A stretch of DNA of 64,000 nt from Stenotrophomonas bentonitica (GTDB lineage Bacteria; Pseudomonadota; Gammaproteobacteria; Xanthomonadales; Xanthomonadaceae). Positions 51,151 to 61,763 of this stretch are shown in pieces. Location: positions 1-64,000 of the forward strand of contig NZ_PKQP01000009.1 in the NCBI RefSeq assembly GCF_002887735.1, written 5' to 3'. The notes beneath the pieces are model-generated. The model saw only the letters and a list, made by a program, of their open reading frames with translations, was not told where the DNA came from and made no database searches. The position numbers and the translations under genes are program-made. Positions within the stretch are counted from its first letter, which is position 1. Each line of letters begins with the position of its first letter.

Positions 51151-51876
51151 TCAGTCGTTGGCGATGGCAGCGGCAACCGCGGGGCGCGGCGTGGCGAGCA
51201 CCGGGTCGCGCAGCAGGTCGGTGACCTGGCCATCGACGATGTGCACGTTGCGCTTGGCGCGGGCGGCCAGTTCCGGATCGTGGGTCACCATCACGATCGT
51301 GGTGCCCTTGGCATTGATTTCTTCCAGCAGCTCCATCACGCCGCGGGCCATCTGGCTGTCCAGGTTGCCGGTCGGTTCATCGGCCAGCAGCAGGCGCGGG
51401 CTGCCGGCCAGCGCACGCGCGATCGCGGCGCGCTGCTGCTGGCCGCCCGAGAGTTCGGCCGGGTAGTGCTTCATGCGCGAGCCCAGGCCGACCTGGGCCA
51501 GCGCGTGCTCGATGCGCTCCTTGCGCTCGGCCGCGGGCATGCCGCGGTAGCGCAGCGGCACATCGACGTTGTCGAACAGGTTGAGATCGGAGATCAGGTT
51601 GAAGCCCTGGAAGATGAAGCCGATCTTCTGGTTGCGCAGGCGGCTGCGCGCATCATCGCCGAGCTGGCTGACATCCTGGCCGTCGAGCAGGTAGGTGCCG
51701 CTGGTGAAGGTCTCCAGCAGGCCGGCGATGTTGAGGAAGGTGGTCTTGCCCGAACCGGACGGACCGGTCACGGCAACGAACTCGCCTTCGCGGACGTGCA
51801 GGTCCAGCGACCGCAGGGCATGGGTTTCCACCTGTTCGGTGCGGAAGACTTTGGCGACCGAGCGCATTTCAAGCAT
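51151..51876 (-). CDS. MacB/LolD-type ABC transporter ATPase
   Basis: A 241-residue stand-alone nucleotide-binding protein. Walker A is GPSGSGKTTFLN, the Q loop is KIGFIFQGFNLI, the signature LSGGQQQRAAIARAL, Walker B LLLADEPTGNLD and the H loop VMVTHDPE. The family is that of MacB, LolD and FtsE, which couple ATP hydrolysis to periplasmic shape changes of the permease. It sits between the membrane-fusion protein gene (42 bases upstream) and the first permease (8 bases downstream). Confidence 0.92.
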   Translation of the reverse strand: MLEMRSVAKVFRTEQVETHALRSLDLHVREGEFVAVTGPSGSGKTTFLNIAGLLETFTSGTYLLDGQDVSQLGDDARSRLRNQKIGFIFQGFNLISDLNLFDNVDVPLRYRGMPAAERKERIEHALAQVGLGSRMKHYPAELSGGQQQRAAIARALAGSPRLLLADEPTGNLDSQMARGVMELLEEINAKGTTIVMVTHDPELAARAKRNVHIVDGQVTDLLRDPVLATPRPAVAAAIAND

Positions 51877-51918
51877 GGCTGTTTCCTTTGAGGGTCGAGA
51901 AGATCGAAAGGGACTGAA

Positions 51919-53184
51919 TCAGTTGATGGAGACGCGCTCGGCATCGCCGAACAGATCGCTGCCGGACACCACGACGCGGTCGCCGGGCTGCAGGCCAGAG
52001 AGGATTTCCACTTCACCCAGGCTGCTCACGCCGAGCTTGACCGGGCGACGGACGGCATGGCTGCCATCCATGACATAGGCGTAGCCGTTGCCCTGTTCGA
52101 CAAACGGGCCACGTTCGATCTTGAGTGCGTTGCGGCGGGTATCGAGCAGCACGCGCGCCTGCATCCGCTGGCTCTGACGCAGGCCCTGCGGCTGCTTGTC
52201 GGCGAAGCGGATGCGGGCATTGACCTCGCCGGCGACTACTTCCGGGGAGACGGCGGAAATCTCGCCGGCGAACTGGCCGCTGCCACCGGTCAGCTGCGCA
52301 GGCATGCCGATCGTCAGCTCGCGGGCGAAGCTCTCCGGCACCTTGATCTCGATCTCGAAGCGCGACAGATCGACCACGCCCAGGATCGGCGCATTGGCGA
52401 CCACGTTGGTGTGCTGGGTCGCCTGCACCTGGCCGACCTGGCCATCGAAGGGCGCACGCAGCGTGAGCGCGTCGACCTGGCGCTCCACTTCGGTCACCAC
52501 CGCGCGCTGGCGATCAGCCAGCAGGCGCTTGTTGCGCGCATCCAGATCGGCGCCCTGGGCCTTGAGCATGGCGTCCTTGCGGGCGTGCTCGAGCTGGATG
52601 TCGCTCTTCTTGACGGTGTCCTCGGCCTTGGCCACGTCCACCTGCGGCACCGCGCCACCATCGAAGCCGCGCTTGTAACGTTCCAGGTCACGCACCGCGG
52701 CCTGGCGTTCGATCACGGCCTGGTCGGTGTCCTTCTGCGCGGTGGCGCGCGCCAGGGTCGCATCCAGAGTCGCGCGGCTTGCCTCGGCCTGCAGGCCGGC
52801 CAGCGTGGCCTGTTCCTGGGCCAGCTTGCTGCGCAGTTCGGGGCTGTCGATCACGGCCAGTTCCTGGCCCTGCTTGACCACATCACCGGCCACGACCTTC
52901 AGGTTCACGTTGCCGGCGGAGATCGCATACAGCACCGGGTTGTTGGCGGCGATCACGCGGCCGTCGGCGGCGATGTCGCGCACCATGTCGCCTCGGGTGA
53001 CCTCGGCGATGCGGACACGGGCGCTGTCGTAGGAGCGGCTGGCCCCCAGCCAGGCACGGGCGGCGAAGCCGATCGCCACCAGCACGACCAGCGCGGCGAC
53101 CGCCGGCCACAGCAAGCGCTTCCACGGGGCGGGCGCGGCGTGCGAAGAAAGGGTCTGGTCCTGGGCGGAAGTGTCGCGGATCAT
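51919..53184 (-). CDS. Membrane-fusion (HlyD/MacA-type) protein of an ABC exporter
   Basis: A 421-residue periplasmic adaptor anchored by one helix (LLWPAVAALVVLVAIGFAARA, about residues 24-44). A lipoyl-like half (VLYAISAGNVNLKVVAGDVVKQGQ), a long coiled-coil hairpin (about 115-245), the second lipoyl half (LRAPFDGQVGQVQ) and beta-barrel and membrane-proximal domains follow. It would link the inner-membrane permeases to an outer-membrane channel such as TolC, which is not encoded here. ATG 53184 puts the short cytoplasmic tail before the anchor. It is the first gene after the sigma-54-type promoter. Confidence 0.88.
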   Translation of the reverse strand: MIRDTSAQDQTLSSHAAPAPWKRLLWPAVAALVVLVAIGFAARAWLGASRSYDSARVRIAEVTRGDMVRDIAADGRVIAANNPVLYAISAGNVNLKVVAGDVVKQGQELAVIDSPELRSKLAQEQATLAGLQAEASRATLDATLARATAQKDTDQAVIERQAAVRDLERYKRGFDGGAVPQVDVAKAEDTVKKSDIQLEHARKDAMLKAQGADLDARNKRLLADRQRAVVTEVERQVDALTLRAPFDGQVGQVQATQHTNVVANAPILGVVDLSRFEIEIKVPESFARELTIGMPAQLTGGSGQFAGEISAVSPEVVAGEVNARIRFADKQPQGLRQSQRMQARVLLDTRRNALKIERGPFVEQGNGYAYVMDGSHAVRRPVKLGVSSLGEVEILSGLQPGDRVVVSGSDLFGDAERVSIN

Positions 53185-53216
53185 CGGGCTCGTTCGCGGT
53201 TGGGTTGTGGAGTACC

Positions 53217-53234
53217 AAGCAGACTCCGTGCCAA
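53217..53234 (-). promoter_or_regulatory. Sigma-54 (-24/-12) promoter of the exporter operon
   Basis: On the minus strand the sequence TTGGCACGGAGTCTGCTT matches the -24/-12 consensus TGGCACG-N4-TTGC with one mismatch. GG and GC are exactly 12 bases apart from first G to G. Transcription would begin near 53206-53208, about 24 bases before the membrane-fusion start codon. The operon encodes its own sigma-54 activator, which makes the match meaningful. Confidence 0.75.
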
Positions 53235-53275
53235 CTTTTAGCCCTTTGGAAACAACAGCTTGCAAAAAGCGGCCG

Positions 53276-53309
53276 GTGTCCATGTGTCCGCGGACACCTG
53301 ACCGGACAC
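53276..53309. promoter_or_regulatory. Candidate enhancer (activator binding) site
   Basis: A perfect 14-bp palindrome GTGTCCGCGGACAC (53284-53297) is flanked by a further GTGTCC (53276-53281) and a further GGACAC (53304-53309). The four half-sites lie about 45-90 bases upstream of the -24 element of the exporter promoter, where an NtrC-type activator would bind. The site also lies just upstream of glmS, whose start is at 53388. Confidence 0.6.
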
Positions 53310-53387
53310 TTTCGTTAAGCCGACAGCGCCCAAGCCGCCGGGGCCGCCACGCTAGAATGCGAGGCTTACCAGCAGGGATCTGAATCT

Positions 53388-55229
<1,842 letters not shown>

Positions 55230-55255
55230 ACGCGCGCGTCGCGTTGTGGATGTGG

Positions 55256-55283
55256 AGAAGGGGGCCGCGCGGCCCCCTTTTTT
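55256..55283 (+). terminator. Intrinsic terminator of glmS
   Basis: A 7-bp stem GGGGGCC/GGCCCCC with a GCGC loop (55260-55277) is followed by six T. Confidence 0.9.
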
Positions 55284-55575
55284 GTGGGTGTCAGGTAACC
55301 GTGTTCGTCGGTTGCGCCGCGCGGTGGCTCTACCGGCGGCAGGGGGGCGTGGAACTTTAGTGGTGGGCCGCGGCGGCATTCAGCGACGGTTTTACTGGCG
55401 GTGCCATTCTCGGGGTCGTCCACTGCTTTCCACGACGAACCGTCCCAGATTTGCAAACTTTTGGCCCAGGGTGCGGTCGTAGAATCGAGTGACCGAGGAC
55501 TGCGTGGCATCGCCACCGACCTCGCTGCAATCAGGCGCATCTCTCGACTTCAGTAACCTGTAACAGGAAACAAGA

Positions 55576-56007
55576 ATGAACGTCCGCGAACTCCTGCAAT
55601 CCAAGAAAGAAGCCATCGTCACCATCGATGTGGAAGACACCATCGGTGCCGCCGCGCACAAAATGAGCGCGCACAAGATCGCCGCCCTGGTGGTCATGAA
55701 GGACGATGCGCCGGTAAGGATCGTGTCCGAGAAGGACATCGTGCGCAGCCTTGCGGAAGATGGTCCCCAGGCCGGCCGACGCGTCATTTCCAGCCTGCCG
55801 TCGGCAGGGCTGGAAGGCATCGGCCCGGATGCGACGCTCAAGCAGGCGATGGCGCTGATGACGTATTCCCGCCATCGTCACCTGATGGTGACCGAGGGCG
55901 CCACGCTGGTCGGCATCCTGAGCCTGGGCGACATCGTCAAGAACCTGCTCAGTGAACTCGAGCTGGAAAAAGCGGTGCTGCAGGACATCTACATGGCAGC
56001 GCACTGA
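55576..56007 (+). CDS. Two-CBS-domain protein
   Basis: A 143-residue protein made of two CBS domains and little else: residues 1-65 (VTIDVEDTIGAAAHKMSAHKIAALVVM, RIVSEKDIVRSL) and 75-135 (IGPDATLKQAMALMTYSRHRHLMV, LVGILSLGDIVKNLL). Such proteins bind adenine nucleotides and usually signal energy state to a partner. No partner is adjacent. AGGAAAC precedes the ATG. The 290-base gap upstream carries a possible -10 TAGAAT near 55480 but no clear -35. Confidence 0.85.
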   Translation: MNVRELLQSKKEAIVTIDVEDTIGAAAHKMSAHKIAALVVMKDDAPVRIVSEKDIVRSLAEDGPQAGRRVISSLPSAGLEGIGPDATLKQAMALMTYSRHRHLMVTEGATLVGILSLGDIVKNLLSELELEKAVLQDIYMAAH

Positions 56008-56033
56008 CGCTGCCTGGTCCGTACTGACGGGCA

Positions 56034-56054
56034 TTGCCGGCCGCTGGCTGGCAA
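56034..56054. repeat. Palindrome related to the SMAG family
   Basis: TTGCCGGCCGCTGGCTGGCAA is an imperfect palindrome with the GCCGGCCGCTGGC core seen in the other repeats but no GTAG head. It lies between the convergent CBS and udgX genes. Confidence 0.5.
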
Positions 56055-56066
56055 CCCCGGACGAGG

Positions 56067-57518
56067 TCAGCGTAGGCGTTTGACCTCGACAAGCTGCTGG
56101 AGGTCGCCCTTCAGCAGCTGATAGGCCCCATCGCGCGCTGCATCACCGGTTTGCCGCAACACCCACGACGGATGCACCGTCGCGAAGGCGCGCGTGCCGT
56201 CATCCAGTACGTGCCAGCGTCCGTGGTTCGCCATCAGGTTGAAGCCGGCACCGAACACCGCCGTCGCCGCGGTAGCACCGAGGCAGACGATCACCTGCGG
56301 TCGCACGTTTTCGATCTCCCCCATCAGCCACGGCCGGCAGGCGTTGACGTGGGTGATCTGCGGTTTGCTGTGGATGCGCCGCTTGCCGCGCCGTTCAAAG
56401 CGGAAGTGCTTGACCGCATTGGTCATGTACAGCGCGCTGCGCTCGATCCCCAGCTCGCGCAGCGCACGGTCGAGCAGCTGTCCTGCCGGGCCGACGAACG
56501 GGTGCCCGCTGAGGTCCTCGCTGTCGCCGGGTTGCTCACCCACCAGCATGATCGATGCGTCGGCCGGGCCCTCACCGAACACGGTCTGCGTGGCCGGTTC
56601 CCACAGGGGGCAGCGGCGACACGCCGACGCGGCGTCGCGCAGGGTATCGAGCGTGGCCGGTGCAGCCTTCGCGACGACCGGCAAGCCCGAGGCGGGTTGG
56701 GGGATGCGGCGACGCGGTGCCTGCGCTTCGCGGTCGTGCATCTCCTGCACGCGATCGCCGGCGTCCCGCACCAGCTGCGGCAGCAACGCGGCCTCCGGCA
56801 GGTGCTTCCAGTATTTGGCCGGCATCTCCTGCTGCATCATCCGGGTATTCAGCCGCGCCGGATTGAAGATGTTGGCGTAATAGGTGCGCCACAGTTCTTC
56901 GCGGGCATCATCGACAGGCGCATCGCTTTGGCGGCCGCCGGGACCGAACGACAGCGCCTGTCCATCCCAGTGTGCGCTGCGCCCCGGCGTGAGGATCGCC
57001 CAGCGCATCCCGGCGAAGCGGCGTGCGAAGAAGGGTGCCACGCGGTCGACGATATGGTGCTCGGGCTCGAACCAGGCGATGAACGCATCGTCTTCGCCCG
57101 GCACCTCGCGGAAGCGTACGAACGCCTTCATCTTGTGCGTGTCGCGGCGCACCGCCTGGCTCAGTGTCATGGCCCGCAGCACGTCCGCATCGGCCGGGTT
57201 GGAGAGCAGGCTGCGCTCGCCGTGGGTGATGCGCCAGAGCATGCGGTACAGCAGTGGCATCCGCTGTGGATCGCGATGGCACAGGCAGGTGGCGGCCAGC
57301 TCGATGAAGGCCTTGGACACGTGGATCGGTGCCTCGGCCGAGACCACGGAATCATCATCGAGCGCCGGCAATGACGGCGCATCCAGCAGCGAAATGTCCT
57401 CGCCCTGCAGCCAGTCCAGCTGATCCGGCGCAACGGCGTGGCGCAAGGCCAACCGCGCAGCCGTGCGCCACGCCTCCAGCGACCACACCGGGTCGACCCG
57501 CACGCTCCAGCGCGCCAT
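56067..57518 (-). CDS. udgX: UdgX-type uracil-DNA glycosylase fused to an N-terminal DUF4130-like domain
   Basis: A 483-residue fusion. Residues 1-250 resemble the TIGR03915/DUF4130 domain (LYRMLWRITHGERSLL, DTHKMKAFVRFREV, AWFEPEHHIVDRVAPFFARRF). Residues 280-483 are a family 4-like uracil-DNA glycosylase with Fe-S cysteines (ACRRCPLW), motif 1 GEQPGDSEDLSGHPFVGPAG and motif 2 HPSW. The KRRIH loop (residues 379-383) is diagnostic of UdgX, where the His forms a covalent bond with DNA after uracil removal. The start ATG 57518 is coupled to the stop of the radical-SAM gene upstream, one base away. Confidence 0.9.
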   Translation of the reverse strand: MARWSVRVDPVWSLEAWRTAARLALRHAVAPDQLDWLQGEDISLLDAPSLPALDDDSVVSAEAPIHVSKAFIELAATCLCHRDPQRMPLLYRMLWRITHGERSLLSNPADADVLRAMTLSQAVRRDTHKMKAFVRFREVPGEDDAFIAWFEPEHHIVDRVAPFFARRFAGMRWAILTPGRSAHWDGQALSFGPGGRQSDAPVDDAREELWRTYYANIFNPARLNTRMMQQEMPAKYWKHLPEAALLPQLVRDAGDRVQEMHDREAQAPRRRIPQPASGLPVVAKAAPATLDTLRDAASACRRCPLWEPATQTVFGEGPADASIMLVGEQPGDSEDLSGHPFVGPAGQLLDRALRELGIERSALYMTNAVKHFRFERRGKRRIHSKPQITHVNACRPWLMGEIENVRPQVIVCLGATAATAVFGAGFNLMANHGRWHVLDDGTRAFATVHPSWVLRQTGDAARDGAYQLLKGDLQQLVEVKRLR

Positions 57519-57519
57519 C

Positions 57520-58824
57520 TCAGTGCGCGGCCGTGTCGGGGAACAGCGAGCCTTGCTGTGGCGGAGGGGCCAGCCGGGCACGCAACGCCGCCGGGTCGTC
57601 GAGTGCGCGGTGCGGGTGATGGTCGGCCAACTGCACGAACGGCAGCAGCTTGCTCATCGGTGCGCGCAGGCGCGCCACATCGGCCACGCGCAGCCGACCA
57701 TGACGGCGTGCCATCAGCACCCGCTTGACGTTGCGCACGCCCAGCCCGGGTACGCGCAGCAGCAGCTCCTTGGGGGCGAGGTTGAGATCCACCGGGAAAC
57801 GTTCGGGATGGCGGATCGCCCAGGCCATCTTCGGGTCGATATCCAGATCGAGCATCCCGCCCTGGGTGGTGCTGGTGATCTCGTCCACGCCGTAACCATA
57901 GAAGCGCAGCAGCCAGTCTGCCTGGTAGAGACGGTGCTCGCGGGCCAGCGGCGGCGCCTGGAGGGGCAGGGCCTTGCTGGCATCGGGGATGGGACTGAAC
58001 GCGGAGTAGTAGACCCGGCGCATCCGGTAGTTGCCATACAGATTGTCGGCCGCGCCGAGGATCTGCTGGTCGCTGGCACCGTCCGCACCGACGATCATCT
58101 GCGTGCTATGGCCGGCCGGCGCGAAACGCGGCGCGCGCGCGCGGCGGCCGCGTGCCGAAGGCGCGGGCACGGGAGCCGATGCTGCGCCGGCCACTGGCTG
58201 GGCCTTGCCTGCTTCCTTGGCTTCTTCGATGCGCCAGCGCAGCTCACCCATCGCCCCGCGGATCGAGGGCAGTGATTTCTCCGGCGCGAAGCTGGCCAGC
58301 CCGGCCTCGGTCGGCAGCTCGATGTTGATCGAGAGCCGGTCCGCATGTCGCCCGGCGAGCGCGAGCAGTTCGGGCGAGGCTTCCGGAATCGTCTTGAGGT
58401 GGATGTAGCCGCTGAAGCGGCGTTCCTCGCGCAGTACGCGCGCGACCTCCACCATCTGCTCCATGGTGTAGTCGGCGTTGCGGATGATGCCGCTGGAGAG
58501 AAACAGCCCTTCGATGTAGTTGCGCTTGTAGAAATCCATCGTCAGCGCGACCACTTCCTCCACGCTGAAACGCGCACGCTGCACATTGCTCGAGACACGG
58601 TTGACGCAGTACGCGCAGTCGTAGATGCAGAAGTTGGTCAGCAGGATCTTCAGCAGCGACACGCACCGGCCGTCGGGCGTATAGCTGTGGCAGATCCCCA
58701 TTCCCTCGGTGCTGCCGATGCCGCCCGAGGCACGCGAGTCGCGCTTGCCTGCACCGCTGGAGGCGCAGGACGCATCGTATTTCGCGGCATCGGCAAGGAT
58801 GGCCAGTTTGCGGATCGTCTCCAT
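57520..58824 (-). CDS. Putative DNA modification/repair radical SAM protein
   Basis: A 434-residue protein of the TIGR03916 type. The radical-SAM cluster is C66-x3-C70-x2-C73 in NFCIYDCAYCVNR. Preceding GIGSTEGMGICHSYTPDGRC adds two more conserved Cys. The barrel continues with LFLSSGIIRNADYTMEQM and IELPTEAGL. Near the C terminus a helix-hairpin-helix (LLLRVPGLGVRNVKRVL) suggests DNA binding. These genes typically pair with the gene found here directly downstream. Chemistry is not established. An Ala/Pro-rich insert lies around residue 220. Confidence 0.88.
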   Translation of the reverse strand: METIRKLAILADAAKYDASCASSGAGKRDSRASGGIGSTEGMGICHSYTPDGRCVSLLKILLTNFCIYDCAYCVNRVSSNVQRARFSVEEVVALTMDFYKRNYIEGLFLSSGIIRNADYTMEQMVEVARVLREERRFSGYIHLKTIPEASPELLALAGRHADRLSINIELPTEAGLASFAPEKSLPSIRGAMGELRWRIEEAKEAGKAQPVAGAASAPVPAPSARGRRARAPRFAPAGHSTQMIVGADGASDQQILGAADNLYGNYRMRRVYYSAFSPIPDASKALPLQAPPLAREHRLYQADWLLRFYGYGVDEITSTTQGGMLDLDIDPKMAWAIRHPERFPVDLNLAPKELLLRVPGLGVRNVKRVLMARRHGRLRVADVARLRAPMSKLLPFVQLADHHPHRALDDPAALRARLAPPPQQGSLFPDTAAH

Positions 58825-58898
58825 GGAAAGACCGTAGCGGGGCACGATCTCATCCAGTGAGACGCTTCAATGCATCCCTGAAGAATTCAGCTTCCGGC

Positions 58899-59333
58899 TC
58901 AGCCTTGGAAGCTAACCTTCACCGAATCCGCGCTGTAGTCGGCCGGCCCATGGAACACCACTTCGATGTTGTTGCCATCCGGATCCAGGACGAAGGCGGC
59001 GTAATACCCCGGATGGTAGGGGCGTTCGCCGGGCGCGCCGTTGTCCTTGCCACCGTTGGCCAGCGCCGCGTGGTGGAAGGCCTCCACGGTGGCGCGGTCG
59101 CGGGCCTGGAAGGCAAGATGATGGCGGCCGGTCAGCTGGCCGAGGGCGGCCTCGCTGTCCGGTGTGGAAATGAACAGCTCATCGGCCCAGAAATACGTGT
59201 CGCCCTCGCCGGCGATCGGGATGCCGATCGCGTCGAACACGGCCTGGTAGAAGCGGCGGCTGGACGCCAGGTCCCTGACCACCAGTTGCAGGTGATCGAT
59301 CAGGCGGCCGCGGTGAAGTTCCATCGTTTCCAT
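58899..59333 (-). CDS. VOC-superfamily protein (glyoxalase/bleomycin-resistance type)
   Basis: A 144-residue protein with two VOC beta-alpha-beta-beta-beta modules: RLIDHLQLVVRDLASSRRFYQAVF and HHLAFQARDRATVEAFHHAALANGG split across the fold. Potential metal ligands are His in IDHLQL, His in RHHLAF and Glu in NNIEVVFHG, the usual set. Function is not predictable; metal-dependent enzymes and drug-binding proteins share this fold. ATG 59333 has GGAG upstream; a second ATG at 59324 also fits. Confidence 0.8.
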   Translation of the reverse strand: METMELHRGRLIDHLQLVVRDLASSRRFYQAVFDAIGIPIAGEGDTYFWADELFISTPDSEAALGQLTGRHHLAFQARDRATVEAFHHAALANGGKDNGAPGERPYHPGYYAAFVLDPDGNNIEVVFHGPADYSADSVKVSFQG

Positions 59334-59481
59334 ACCTGCTCCACAGAGGGTGGGATGGGACGCAGATATACCACCGGACACAGCGTTGCGCAGGGCGGTG
59401 CCGGCGGCGGCCCTTCCGCCGGCCCGCGCAGTGACCTACGCTGCGTGCTGGCGCCATGAACGCGCAGGCGGAGGAGGCACG

Positions 59482-59844
59482 ATGCTGTGGATGGTGATGA
59501 TGGCCCAGGCGGTCGCCGGCGACGCGGGCTACCCACAGGTGCATGCCTGGGCGCAACGTGATGAGGGCAGCCTCGAACCGGCGGCGTACACGGCGATGGT
59601 GGACAGCATGAGCGCGGTTGGGGGTGCCGCCTTCACGCGCTGCATGCCGACTCCCGCGCCGCAGACGCTGGCCGCGTTCACCGTGGTGTTGCAGCTGGAT
59701 GCGCAGGGCAGGGTGGTGCGCACGTGGCGCGAGGGCGAGGAGGCGGTCGCACGCTGCGTGGACGCAGGCTTCGCCGGGAAAACCCTGTTCGTGCCACCGA
59801 AGGCGCCGTTCTATGCGGCGTTCGAGTTCCAGGTCGAGCCGTAG
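59482..59844 (+). CDS. Small exported protein of unknown function
   Basis: A 120-residue protein with a very short hydrophobic leader (MLWMVMMAQAVAGDAG), probably a signal peptide cleaved after AVA. The mature part has FTVVLQLDAQGRVVRTW, a TonB-C-like strand pattern often seen in small exported proteins, and two Cys (TRCMP, ARCVD) that may form a disulfide. GGAGGAGG ribosome-binding site is excellent. Its TAG stop is part of a GTAG that begins a downstream hairpin. Confidence 0.6.
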   Translation: MLWMVMMAQAVAGDAGYPQVHAWAQRDEGSLEPAAYTAMVDSMSAVGGAAFTRCMPTPAPQTLAAFTVVLQLDAQGRVVRTWREGEEAVARCVDAGFAGKTLFVPPKAPFYAAFEFQVEP

Positions 59845-59879
59845 CACCGGCAACGCACCGACCGGTGCCGGTGCGTTGC
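59841..59879. repeat. GTAG-started hairpin
   Basis: GTAG is followed by an 11-bp stem GCAACGCACCG/CGGTGCGTTGC (59850-59860 and 59869-59879). It lies between convergent genes and could act as a two-way mRNA end. It resembles the other GTAG-headed elements, but the stem sequence is different. Confidence 0.5.
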
Positions 59880-59892
59880 GCCGCCGCAGGGA

Positions 59893-60420
59893 TCAGGCGA
59901 TCGGCGTGTTGGAGATGATCTCCACCCAGTAGCCGTCCGGGTCCTTGATGAAGGCCAGGTGCTTCATGCGGCCGTCTTCCAGGCGCTTCTGGTAAGGCAC
60001 CTGCAGCTCATCGAAGCGCTTGCAGGCGGCCTGGATGTCCGGCACGGACACGCAGATGTGGCCGAAGCCACGCGGGTCGGCATTGCCGTTGTGATAGACC
60101 GGGCCGTCCTGGTTTTCGGTGCCATGGTTGTGGGTCAGCTCGAGCACGCCGGGGATGCCGGCCATCCACACGCGGCGGGCATCGTCACCCTCGGGAATCT
60201 GCGTGCCGGCAGGCAGCAGGGCGAGGAAATACAGGCTGAATTCGGCCTCGGGGAAGTGGCGCAGGTCGATCAGGCGGAAGCCCAGCACGCGGGTGTAGAA
60301 ATCCAGCGAGGCCGTGGCGTCCTTGACGCGCAGCATGGTGTGGTTGAACACGAACCCGGCGGTCTCGCCGGGCGTGGTGGCGGCAACGCCGGGAGAGTTC
60401 TGGAGGGCGGCAAGGCTCAT
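59893..60420 (-). CDS. gloA: Glyoxalase I
   Basis: A 175-residue lactoylglutathione lyase of the longer, human-like type: [23 protein letters not shown] is almost the human pattern. Predicted metal ligands are His27, Glu in [10 protein letters not shown], His in GFGHICVSV and Glu in GYWVEII. It detoxifies methylglyoxal with glutathione. The long type usually uses zinc. ATG 60420 is preceded by AGGAATCCCC. It is convergent with the small exported protein gene. Confidence 0.93.
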   Translation of the reverse strand: MSLAALQNSPGVAATTPGETAGFVFNHTMLRVKDATASLDFYTRVLGFRLIDLRHFPEAEFSLYFLALLPAGTQIPEGDDARRVWMAGIPGVLELTHNHGTENQDGPVYHNGNADPRGFGHICVSVPDIQAACKRFDELQVPYQKRLEDGRMKHLAFIKDPDGYWVEIISNTPIA

Positions 60421-60532
60421 GGGGATTCCTGGGGGGCAGGGCCGCATCAGCGCGGCGGACCCCTCATTTTACCGGTCCCGGCCGGGCCACGTGACAGGTA
60501 GAATGGTGTGTCTTCCTGACCAGCGTTCATCC

Positions 60533-61645
60533 ATGTCCCAGCGTGAATGGGTGGCTGCGGCCATCCGCAAGATCGACGCCGATTTCAACCGTTCGGCCGA
60601 TACCCACCTGATTCCGATGGACCTGCCCGGGTTCGAGGGCATCGACCTGTATTTCAAGGACGAGTCCAGCCACCCGACCGGCAGCCTCAAACATCGCCTG
60701 GCACGCTCGCTGTTCCTGTATGCACTGGCCAATGGCTGGCTGCGTGAGGGGCGCCCGGTGATCGAGGCCTCCAGCGGCTCCACGGCTGTGTCCGAGGCGT
60801 ATTTCGCGCGGCTGCTGGGCCTGCCGTTCATTGCGGTGATGCCGGCCACCACCTCCCCGGAAAAAATCGCGGCGATCGAGTTCCACGGGGGCCGCTGCCA
60901 TCTGGTGGAGCGCGCCTGCGACCTGAACGCCGATTCGGAAACGCTGGCCCGCGAAACCGGCGGCCATTTCATGGACCAGTTCACGTACGCCGAGCGCGCG
61001 ACCGACTGGCGTGCCAACAACAACATCGCCGAATCAATCTTCAAGCAGATGGCCGAGGAGCCGCATCCGGTACCCGAGTGGATCGTGTGCAGCCCGGGCA
61101 CCGGCGGCACGGCGGCCACGCTGGGCCGCTACGTGAGCTACCGCCGCCATGACACGCGCATCCTGTGCGCGGACCCGGAAATCTCCGTGTTCTATGATGG
61201 CTACTGCGCTGCGCTGGCAGGGCAGCCCTGGCGTGAGCTGACCTGCAGCGGCGGTTCGCGGGTGGAAGGCATCGGCCGGCCGCGGGTGGAATCGAGCTTC
61301 ATTCCGACCAGCGTCGATGCGATGGTCAAAGTGCCCGATGCGCTGAGCCTGGCCGCGATGCGCCACGTCAGCCGCCAACTGGGGCGCCGTGTGGGCGGCT
61401 CCACCGGCACCAACTTCATCGGCGTGCTGCAGGCCGCGCAGCTGATGCGCGATGCGGGCCGCAGCGGCTCGATCGTGACCATCCTGTGTGACAGCGGTGA
61501 CCGCTACGCACACAGCTACTACAACCCGGAGTGGTACCCGAAACAGGCCATCGACGTGGACGGCGCCGATGCGGTGCTTGCGGCCGCGGTGGCGGGCAAG
61601 GGGCTGCCGGTGCTGCCGTGCGTCTCGCTGGAAGCGCTGTACTGA
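60533..61645 (+). CDS. PLP-dependent cysteine synthase-like enzyme
   Basis: A 370-residue fold-type II PLP enzyme. The cofactor lysine is K53 in [13 protein letters not shown]. The substrate loop is [19 protein letters not shown] and the phosphate loop is [13 protein letters not shown]. It belongs to a branch of CysK/CBS-like proteins that includes the L-cysteine desulfhydrase Cds1, distinct from the main cysteine synthase CysK. Either H2S release from cysteine or a synthase reaction is possible. A TAGAAT 25 bases upstream may be its -10 box, which favours ATG 60533 over ATG 60503. Confidence 0.82.
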   Translation: MSQREWVAAAIRKIDADFNRSADTHLIPMDLPGFEGIDLYFKDESSHPTGSLKHRLARSLFLYALANGWLREGRPVIEASSGSTAVSEAYFARLLGLPFIAVMPATTSPEKIAAIEFHGGRCHLVERACDLNADSETLARETGGHFMDQFTYAERATDWRANNNIAESIFKQMAEEPHPVPEWIVCSPGTGGTAATLGRYVSYRRHDTRILCADPEISVFYDGYCAALAGQPWRELTCSGGSRVEGIGRPRVESSFIPTSVDAMVKVPDALSLAAMRHVSRQLGRRVGGSTGTNFIGVLQAAQLMRDAGRSGSIVTILCDSGDRYAHSYYNPEWYPKQAIDVDGADAVLAAAVAGKGLPVLPCVSLEALY

Positions 61646-61763
61646 GCGGGGCGCCCGGGCGGGCGTGAACCGGGCCCATCGGCGTACCCCGGGGGCTTGT
61701 GTGGGGTGGGGGGCAATGCCATATCGTGGGGCGATGCCGCTGCAGCGGCCCCGTTGTCTGGAG

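Noticed and set aside
53185..53387. glmS ribozyme before glmS
   Set aside because: The leader is short and lacks the ribozyme core; that element is known mainly from Gram-positive bacteria.
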